Shown here piece by piece: positions 57,990-64,000 of a stretch of 64,000 bases of DNA. The notes below the pieces were generated by a model. That model saw only the letters and a program-made list of their open reading frames with translations, was not told where the DNA came from and ran no database searches. Source of the stretch: Moraxella sp. GTDB taxonomy: Bacteria; Pseudomonadota; Gammaproteobacteria; Pseudomonadales; Moraxellaceae. Position numbers and translations under genes: made by a program. Within the stretch, counting starts at the first letter, position 1. Each line of letters opens with the position of its first letter. The stretch lies in NCBI GenBank assembly GCA_030528385.1, contig JAUMYZ010000004.1, positions 1-64,000 of the forward strand. The letters run 5' to 3'.

Positions 57990-60140
57990 TTATTGATAAA
58001 ACGTCTCACCACGCTCTGCCATGTCTCTTAGCAGTTTTGGAGCTTCATACGCTTTGCCCAGATGAGCATATTTATCGCACAAAGCGACAAACTCGCTTAA
58101 GCCCACTTGGTCAATATAGCGACATGGTCCGCCACGAAACGGTGGGAAACCCAGCCCCATCAGCATTGCCATGTCCGCTTCGCCAGCACTTGCCACGATG
58201 TTATCTTCTAGGCAACGCACCGTTTCATTGCAAAACGCCACCATCAAACGCTCGCTAATCTCGTTCTCACCGACCTGCTTTTGACCGTCTTGCACGGGCG
58301 ATAACAGCTCATAAACAGCAGGGTCTACGCTCTTTTTGGGTTTGCCTTTTTTGTCGGTTTCGTATTTATAGAAGCCTGCGCCGTTTTTTTGTCCCAAGCG
58401 ATGGTTGTCAAACATCACGGTGGTGGCGGTTTTATAATCGGGTTTCATACGCTCAGGGAAAGCATTTGCCATAACATCGCTTGCGTGTACCCCTGTATCA
58501 ATGCCCACCACATCAAGCAAATAAGCAGGACCCATCGGCCAGCCAAATTTTTCCATGACTTTGTCAATCACGGCAAAATCCACGCCTTCTTTGACCAGCA
58601 AATCAAACGCTCCAAAGTAGGGAAACAACACACGATTGACCAAAAATCCTGCACAGTCATTGACAACAATCGGTGTTTTGCCCATTTTTTGAGCCAGAGC
58701 CACAGTGGTGGCGACCGCTTCATCACTGCTTTTTTCGCCACGGATAATCTCCACCAACGGCATACGGTGTACAGGATTAAAAAAGTGCATACCGACAAAA
58801 TTTTCGGGGCGTTTTAGCGATTTGGCAAGCTCAGTAATACTGATGGTGGACGTGTTGGACGCCAAAATGGCAGTGTCTTTTATCAAACTTTCGGTCTCGG
58901 CTAATACCGCTTTTTTGATGGTTTCGTTTTCTACCACCGCTTCAATGACGATGTCAGGCGTACCAAAATCGCCATAATTTAGAGTTGGGCGGATTTTAGA
59001 AAGCGTTTGTCCCATTTTGGCAGGGGTGATTTTGCCACGCTCCACTTCTTTGGCAAGCAGTTTGGTGGCTTCGTTCATGCCCAGCTCCAACTGCTCAGCC
59101 TTGATGTCTTTCATGATGATGGGCAAGCCCTTGACCGCCGACTGATAAGCGATACCGCCACCCATGATACCCGCACCAAGCACCGCCATCTCGCTGATGT
59201 CATGGGCGTTTTTGGCTTGGTCTTTGGCACGTTTTTTGACCAATTGGTCGTTTAAAAAAACCCCCACCAACGCTGTTGCCTGCGGCGTGGTTGCCGCTTT
59301 GGCAAAGTTATGGGCTTCTATTTTGATGGCTTCATCACGAGCCAAATTGGCGTGTTTTTCAATCGCTTCTAGTGCCAGTGCCACCGCAGGATAATGTTTG
59401 GGATTGGCTTTGGCAAAAATCACCCCTTTGGCGGAGTTAAACGCCATCGCTTGCTCAATGTCGCTTAGCTTAACGGCTGCCAACTTTTCGGCATGTTTGG
59501 CTTGCCAATCAATTTCGCCGCTGATACAACGCTTTAGCAAGTCAATGCTTGCCTGCTCCAACATCTCATCGGCGACCACCGCGTCCACCAAACCAATCTT
59601 TAAGGCTTCGTCTGGCTTGTAGGCTTTGGCGGTGGCGATGGCTTCTAGGGCGTTGTCCACACCGATAATGCGGGGCGTACGCACGCTGCCACCAAAGCCT
59701 GGGAAAATGCCCAGTTTGGTCTCGGGCAAGCCAATCTGTGCCGACTGCCCCATAATGCGATACTCACACACCAAGGTCATCTCACAGCCACCGCCAAGGG
59801 CTGCACCATTGATGGCACACACTTTGGGAAATGGCAAATCTTCAAAGCGGTTAAAAATACTGTTGATGTCAAGCAGCCAGTTTTCCAGCTCATCGGCGGG
59901 GCGTTTAAAATTTTCTACAAATTCGGTGATGTCCGCCCCTGCGATAAAGACTTTTTTGCCCGATGTAACAATAAGACCCTTGATGTCTTTGGTGTTCTCT
60001 AGGGCGGTTACCGCTTGGGCAAATTCGCTGTTGGTGGCTTGGTCAAATTTATTGACACTCTCAGCTTGGGCGTCAAAACACATTTTGGCAATGCCATCAT
60101 CAAGCATGCTGATGCTGATGCGATTTCCCTGATAAATCAT
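57990..60140 (-). CDS. fadB: Multifunctional fatty acid oxidation complex alpha subunit FadB
   Basis: Enoyl-CoA hydratase, 3-hydroxyacyl-CoA dehydrogenase and isomerase of beta-oxidation. The ATG at 60140 ([20 protein letters not shown]) lies 6 bases after AGGAG, giving 716 residues; the longer upstream frame is not conserved. N-terminal crotonase domain ([20 protein letters not shown] and [20 protein letters not shown]). NAD-binding [14 protein letters not shown] (about 320), [17 protein letters not shown] and the C-terminal dehydrogenase repeats with [11 protein letters not shown] and GFPPFRGGP. Operon with fadA. Confidence 0.96.
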   Translation of the reverse strand: MIYQGNRISISMLDDGIAKMCFDAQAESVNKFDQATNSEFAQAVTALENTKDIKGLIVTSGKKVFIAGADITEFVENFKRPADELENWLLDINSIFNRFEDLPFPKVCAINGAALGGGCEMTLVCEYRIMGQSAQIGLPETKLGIFPGFGGSVRTPRIIGVDNALEAIATAKAYKPDEALKIGLVDAVVADEMLEQASIDLLKRCISGEIDWQAKHAEKLAAVKLSDIEQAMAFNSAKGVIFAKANPKHYPAVALALEAIEKHANLARDEAIKIEAHNFAKAATTPQATALVGVFLNDQLVKKRAKDQAKNAHDISEMAVLGAGIMGGGIAYQSAVKGLPIIMKDIKAEQLELGMNEATKLLAKEVERGKITPAKMGQTLSKIRPTLNYGDFGTPDIVIEAVVENETIKKAVLAETESLIKDTAILASNTSTISITELAKSLKRPENFVGMHFFNPVHRMPLVEIIRGEKSSDEAVATTVALAQKMGKTPIVVNDCAGFLVNRVLFPYFGAFDLLVKEGVDFAVIDKVMEKFGWPMGPAYLLDVVGIDTGVHASDVMANAFPERMKPDYKTATTVMFDNHRLGQKNGAGFYKYETDKKGKPKKSVDPAVYELLSPVQDGQKQVGENEISERLMVAFCNETVRCLEDNIVASAGEADMAMLMGLGFPPFRGGPCRYIDQVGLSEFVALCDKYAHLGKAYEAPKLLRDMAERGETFYQ

Positions 60141-60180
60141 AATCTCTCCTATACTAGGTTGTGGGGCGCCAAATCGCCTG

Positions 60181-60207
60181 TGTTCACTATAACACAATTT
60201 ATGAACA
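60181..60207. promoter_or_regulatory. Inverted repeat over the probable fadB promoter
   Basis: TGTTCA (60181-60186) and TGAACA (60202-60207), 15-base spacer, enclosing a TATAGT -10-like box on the minus strand. Candidate operator for a fatty-acid-responsive repressor; it does not match the E. coli FadR consensus closely. Confidence 0.4.
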
Positions 60208-60289
60208 AGATTAAGGCGCTATCCCGACTTGTTGGTCAAATTTATCCAAGCCATCGCTTAGGCAGAACACAAGTGTTCATTAGCAACGC

Positions 60290-60889
60290 TCATTTAAATT
60301 GGCTTTTGTGCACAAAGCCTGTGCCCACCAAATGTTTGTCATAATTAAAATACAACACTTCTTTGTAGGGGTTGCTGGTGCTGTTATGCTCAGAGTGTTC
60401 GGCGATGATGATGTTGGTGCCGTTGGGGATTTGGCGGATAATGGCGTGCTTATTTGACGCGCCACGGCGAACATTGGTATAACCTTCGGGCGAGTAGATG
60501 ACGTGCACATCATCGGCACTTAGGCGAGCCGACCCTGTCATGCGACAACCCTTGTCGTCAACTCCCACAATCTCTTTGACGTTTGTGTCATAGCCCAAAT
60601 AATGCCCATCATCAACCTTTACAAAAGTGCCATTTTTCATCATTTTTATGGGGGTTTTGCTGTATTTACCTTCATCAAAATGGTACTGCACAAACAGCCA
60701 ATTTTTGCCTTCAGGGCGAATGTCAAAAATCCCCGTTGCTTCTTGCTCAAACACCCACAGTCCTTGTAATTGTTTAAAATTTTGTGTTTTGGGTGGCACA
60801 AAGTTGCCCCAACTGGCGCATTTGCCAAAAGCAGAGTTCCCAAACAGCAAACAAAGCGCCACAAGACTTGCGATTACAGATTGCTTCAT
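60290..60889 (-). CDS. Secreted protein with C-terminal SH3-like domain
   Basis: 199 residues, ATG at 60889 after GGAGAAA. Signal peptide 1-22 (ending SAFG-K). An unassigned middle part (QGLWVFEQEATGIFDIRPEG) is followed by a bacterial SH3-like domain at about 135-199 with YTNVRRGASNKHAIIRQIPN and the final VGTGFVHKSQFK, a pattern common in periplasmic cell-wall-binding proteins. Monocistronic, between fadB and clpX. The partner is unknown; peptidoglycan is the usual target. Confidence 0.75.
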   Translation of the reverse strand: MKQSVIASLVALCLLFGNSAFGKCASWGNFVPPKTQNFKQLQGLWVFEQEATGIFDIRPEGKNWLFVQYHFDEGKYSKTPIKMMKNGTFVKVDDGHYLGYDTNVKEIVGVDDKGCRMTGSARLSADDVHVIYSPEGYTNVRRGASNKHAIIRQIPNGTNIIIAEHSEHNSTSNPYKEVLYFNYDKHLVGTGFVHKSQFK

Positions 60890-60955
60890 CGTTTTTCTCC
60901 CAAAAGTGTTTGGTTAATAATGGCAGTTTTGCCCAATCCACCCAAGTATATCACA

Positions 60956-60989
60956 TAAAAAAACAGACATGGCACATACCACGTCTGTT
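60956..60989 (-). terminator. Rho-independent terminator of clpX
   Basis: AACAGAC (60962-60968) with GTCTGTT (60983-60989), extended inward to 12 pairs with wobbles around a 4-base loop, T run on the minus strand. Confidence 0.88.
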
Positions 60990-61005
60990 CTGAGCACCAC
61001 ATCGC

Positions 61006-62244
61006 TCATCGGGTCTGGGGGGCTTTGCTCTGCATAATCACATCAGCGTCCACAATGACTTCTTTGACGTCGGTCATGCTCGGCAGCTCATACATGGTGT
61101 CAAGCAGGGCGTTTTCTATGATAGAACGCAAACCCCGCGCCCCTGTTTTGCGTTTCATGGCTTGCTTGGCAATGGCAATGAGCGCGTCTTTGTCAAAACT
61201 TAGGCTCACTCCTTCCATTTCAAACAAATACTGATACTGTTTGGTCAAGGCGTTTTTGGGCTCGGTCAAAATCTCAATCAGCGCCGCTTCATCAAGCTCA
61301 TCAAGCGTGGCAATCACTGGCAAACGACCAATAAACTCTGGAATGATACCAAAACGGATTAAATCTTCGGGCTCAACTTCTTTAAACAGCTCGCTGATTT
61401 TGGTGTCTTCTTTGGCCTTGACAGACGCATTAAAACCAATGCCTGTGGTCTCGGTGCGCTGCTGGATGATTTTATCAAGCCCTGCAAATGCCCCGCCAAC
61501 AATCATCAAGATGTTGCTGGTATCCACCTGTATCATCTCTTGGTTGGGGTGCTTGCGTCCGCCTTGTGGGGGGATATTGGCGACCGTGCCTTCAATGAGT
61601 TTGAGCAGTGCTTGCTGAACGCCTTCGCCCGACACATCACGTGTGATAGAAACGTTTTCGCCCTTTTTGGTGATTTTGTCAATCTCATCAATATAAATAA
61701 TACCGCGCTGAGTGCGTTCCACATCATAATCTGCCGCTTGCAGCAGTTTTTGAATGATGTTTTCTACGTCTTCGCCCACATAACCTGCTTCGGTCAGCGT
61801 GGTGGCGTCCGCCATGGCAAAGGGCACATCAAGCAAACGCGCCAACGTTTGCGCCAGCAGCGTCTTGCCTGAACCTGTAGGCCCAATCAGCAAGATGTTG
61901 CTTTTGGCAAGCTCCACAGGCGCATTGTCCTTGCCGCCTTCTTTGACTTTAAGACGCTTATAATGGTTGTATACCGCCACCGACAGCGCCTTTTTGGCAG
62001 TGTCTTGACCAATCACATAATCGTCCAGATGGGCACGGATTTGCTTGGGTGTTGGTAAGGTGGCGCTCGCCCATTTGGTCTCCTTGCCTTGGTGCGCGAC
62101 ACTCTGACCAGAGAGCATATCACCACACAACTCAATGCACTCATTACAGATATTGGTCTTGGGGTCAATGCCTGCGATGAGTTTTTTGACCTGTTCTTTG
62201 CGCTTGCCACAAAACGCACAGCTTGGGCTTAATTTGTCATTCAT
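61006..62244 (-). CDS. clpX: ATP-dependent Clp protease ATP-binding subunit ClpX
   Basis: AAA+ unfoldase that feeds substrates, including SsrA-tagged proteins, to ClpP. 412 residues. N-terminal zinc-binding domain with CAFC (9-12) and CNEC (33-36). Walker [16 protein letters not shown] (about 120), Walker [11 protein letters not shown], sensor/pore region GYVGEDVE, and the ClpP-contacting IGF loop region [11 protein letters not shown] at 62244. Order tig-clpP-clpX as in E. coli. Confidence 0.97.
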   Translation of the reverse strand: MNDKLSPSCAFCGKRKEQVKKLIAGIDPKTNICNECIELCGDMLSGQSVAHQGKETKWASATLPTPKQIRAHLDDYVIGQDTAKKALSVAVYNHYKRLKVKEGGKDNAPVELAKSNILLIGPTGSGKTLLAQTLARLLDVPFAMADATTLTEAGYVGEDVENIIQKLLQAADYDVERTQRGIIYIDEIDKITKKGENVSITRDVSGEGVQQALLKLIEGTVANIPPQGGRKHPNQEMIQVDTSNILMIVGGAFAGLDKIIQQRTETTGIGFNASVKAKEDTKISELFKEVEPEDLIRFGIIPEFIGRLPVIATLDELDEAALIEILTEPKNALTKQYQYLFEMEGVSLSFDKDALIAIAKQAMKRKTGARGLRSIIENALLDTMYELPSMTDVKEVIVDADVIMQSKAPQTR

Positions 62245-62269
62245 GAACCTTTCCTAAATTGACTTGCAA

Positions 62270-62911
62270 TTATGCGGGGCGTTTTTCTAGCACTTTATCC
62301 ACCAAACCGTACTCACACGCCACCGCTGCGCTCATAAAATTATCACGGTCGGTGTCTTTTTCAATGCGCTCTAGCGGCTGTCCTGTGTGCTTGGCAAGCA
62401 GCTCGTTAAGTTTGGCTTTTAGGGCGATGATTTCACGGGCATGAATCTCAATGTCGCTGGCTTGTCCACGAAAACCACCCAAAGGCTGATGAATCATAAT
62501 GCGGGAGTTGGCAAGGGCGTAGCGTTTGCCTTTTTCGCCTGCCGACAACAAAAACGACCCCATAGAACATGCCTGCCCCAAACAGATGGTAGAAACATCA
62601 GGCTTGATAAAATTCATGGTGTCATAAATCGCCATACCAGCCGTTACCACACCACCGGGGGAGTTGATGTACAGATGTATGTCTTTTTCAGGATTGTCCG
62701 CTTCCAAAAACAGCATTTGGGCGACAATTAAGTTTGCCATGTTGTCTTCTACTTCGCCTGTCAAAAAAATCACCCGCTCACGCAACAGACGCGAAAAAAT
62801 GTCAAACGAACGCTCGCCGCGACCAGATTGCTCAATGACCACCGGCACAAGCGCGTTGGTGGGAGCATGATAAAGGTCAGCTAACTGGTCATAATAAGGA
62901 TTGTTTTTCAT
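62270..62911 (-). CDS. clpP: ATP-dependent Clp protease proteolytic subunit ClpP
   Basis: Serine protease forming a tetradecameric chamber. 213 residues including a short propeptide. Catalytic triad S116 ([11 protein letters not shown]), H141 ([10 protein letters not shown]) and D190 ([11 protein letters not shown]). ATG at 62911 after AGGAA. 25 bases upstream of clpX, so co-transcribed. Confidence 0.97.
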   Translation of the reverse strand: MKNNPYYDQLADLYHAPTNALVPVVIEQSGRGERSFDIFSRLLRERVIFLTGEVEDNMANLIVAQMLFLEADNPEKDIHLYINSPGGVVTAGMAIYDTMNFIKPDVSTICLGQACSMGSFLLSAGEKGKRYALANSRIMIHQPLGGFRGQASDIEIHAREIIALKAKLNELLAKHTGQPLERIEKDTDRDNFMSAAVACEYGLVDKVLEKRPA

Positions 62912-62997
62912 CTTGGTTCCTAAGTTATTCTTGGCACAGAAACGCTTTATTGTATCACAATTAAATGACGGGTAAAACTTGCGCCACTGCCGACAGA

Positions 62998-63025
62998 CAA
63001 AAATACCCCAACCAAAGTCGGGGCA
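62998..63025 (-). terminator. Terminator of tig
   Basis: TACCCCAAC (63004-63012) with GTCGGGGCA (63017-63025), 9 pairs with two wobbles, 4-base loop, T run on the minus strand. It separates tig from clpP. Confidence 0.8.
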
Positions 63026-63043
63026 TCGTGTGCGCTTGGCAGT

Positions 63044-64000
63044 TTATGCCAACTGCGATTTTTGGGCAGCGGCAAGCAAGTCTTGGTATCTGACTTCTTT
63101 TTCGCTCACCCTGCCTTGTGATAGGATATAATCCACCACTTGGTCTTCTAACACCACCGCTTCAATGCTGGCACGTTGCTCTTTGTCGTTGCTGTAGTAG
63201 TCAATCACTTCGCTTGGGTCTTCGTAGTTTTCGGCAGCGTCATTGATAAAGGCCGTAACGCGCTCTTGGTCAACTTCCAGTTTTTGTTTGTCAATGATTT
63301 GACCAACCAACACGCCCAAGCGCACCGCACGCAAAGCCTGCTCTTCAAAGAGCTCATCGGGCAACATGGATTTGTCAAAAGTCTTAGGGTCGGTGCCAAA
63401 CTGCTGAGCAAAACGGTTGAGCATAAGCTGACGCTGACGCTCAATTTCTTGGGTAAGCATGGCGTTGGGTACGTTAAACTCGTTTTTTTCTACCAACGCG
63501 TCAAAGGCGGCTTGTTTGACTTGGTTGCGCGTGGCGTTTTTAATCTCACGCTCCATGTTTTTTCTTACGTCGGCTTTTAGTTTGTCAAGACCGCCTTCTT
63601 TAATGCCAAACACTTCAAAAAACGCTTCGTCAAGCTCTGGCAGTTTTGGCGTTTTGACTTCTTTGACATGGATTTTAAATTGTGCTGCCTTGCCTTTTAG
63701 GTGCTCGGCTTGATAGTCTTCTGGGAAAGTTACGTCAATGGTTCTTTCTTCGCCCGCTCTCATGCCTTTCATGCCATCTTCAAAGCCAGCAATCATATTG
63801 CCCGAGCCAATGATAAGGCGATAGTTCTCAGCGCTGCCACCATCAAACTTCTCACCATCAATAGAACCTTCAAAGTCAAAAGTTGCTTCGTCGCCATCAA
63901 CCAGTTCGCCATCTTTGGCTTCAAAAGTTTGGCGCTGCTTTTGTAGATTTTCAATCATCACGTCCACATCGCTGTCCGCCACAGTTGCCACTTGGCGTTC
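63044..64000 (-). CDS. tig: Trigger factor (partial, N-terminus outside window)
   Basis: Ribosome-bound chaperone and peptidyl-prolyl isomerase. The frame is open to the right edge ([20 protein letters not shown]), giving 318 visible residues; about 120 N-terminal residues, the ribosome-binding domain, are missing. The PPIase domain starts near the edge ([20 protein letters not shown], then [20 protein letters not shown]). The C-terminal helical chaperone arms follow to the stop. Upstream of clpP-clpX as in E. coli. Confidence 0.95.
   Translation of the reverse strand, partial: ERQVATVADSDVDVMIENLQKQRQTFEAKDGELVDGDEATFDFEGSIDGEKFDGGSAENYRLIIGSGNMIAGFEDGMKGMRAGEERTIDVTFPEDYQAEHLKGKAAQFKIHVKEVKTPKLPELDEAFFEVFGIKEGGLDKLKADVRKNMEREIKNATRNQVKQAAFDALVEKNEFNVPNAMLTQEIERQRQLMLNRFAQQFGTDPKTFDKSMLPDELFEEQALRAVRLGVLVGQIIDKQKLEVDQERVTAFINDAAENYEDPSEVIDYYSNDKEQRASIEAVVLEDQVVDYILSQGRVSEKEVRYQDLLAAAQKSQLA

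Overview
The window is a compact bacterial chromosome segment, almost certainly from Moraxella (Moraxellaceae, Gammaproteobacteria). The evidence is the gene families and their order (an intrinsic EptA/MCR-type phosphoethanolamine transferase with a DgkA partner, an Opa-family barrel, a TSP3-linker OmpA, a KpsMTEDCS capsule exporter like those of encapsulated Moraxella), short intergenic gaps and moderate GC. Species cannot be fixed from sequence reading alone. No rRNA, CRISPR array, intact transposase or prophage was seen.

Left part (1-16000): mazG (cut by the window edge), a GNAT acetyltransferase, a small secreted protein, cysK, a phosphomannomutase/phosphoglucomutase, aspA, eptA-dgkA, a ygfZ plus D-amino-acid-dehydrogenase-like pair, phnA facing a DraG-like ADP-ribosylglycohydrolase, thiC behind a TPP riboswitch, and an unusual regulator joining an XRE-type HTH to an NBR1-type FW domain.

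Middle (16000-35100): the translation/RNA operon metY-rimP-nusA-infB-rbfA-truB, with rpsO-pnp split from truB by an Opa-family outer-membrane gene. Upstream is the tRNA quartet Thr(TGT)-Tyr-Gly-Thr(GGT), which in Enterobacteria precedes tufB but here has no tufB. Then come a small membrane protein, trpE, an acyl-CoA synthetase, an AT-rich gap with gene relics, a secreted M15 peptidase, prfC, a patch of decayed ORFs, and tRNA-Leu(GAG), which overlaps the 3 prime end of a macro-domain-like gene.

Right part (35900-64000): rlmD, mscL, typA, ompA; the lepA-lepB-DUF4845-rnc-era-recO-pdxJ run; a frameshifted GNAT gene; the capsule exporter operon kpsM-T-E-D-C-S; fadB-fadA; a secreted SH3-like protein; and tig-clpP-clpX.

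The strongest lead is a run of 12 C residues (minus strand) directly between the putative Shine-Dalgarno and the first ATG of kpsS. It is positioned to make Kdo-linker synthesis, and so capsule, phase variable. Other leads are the HTH-FW fusion, the macro-like gene overlapping tRNA-Leu, the mutually exclusive pairings in the rpsO leader, and a 13-bp perfect inverted repeat upstream of a small membrane-protein gene. No wholly new multi-gene system could be demonstrated from the sequence.
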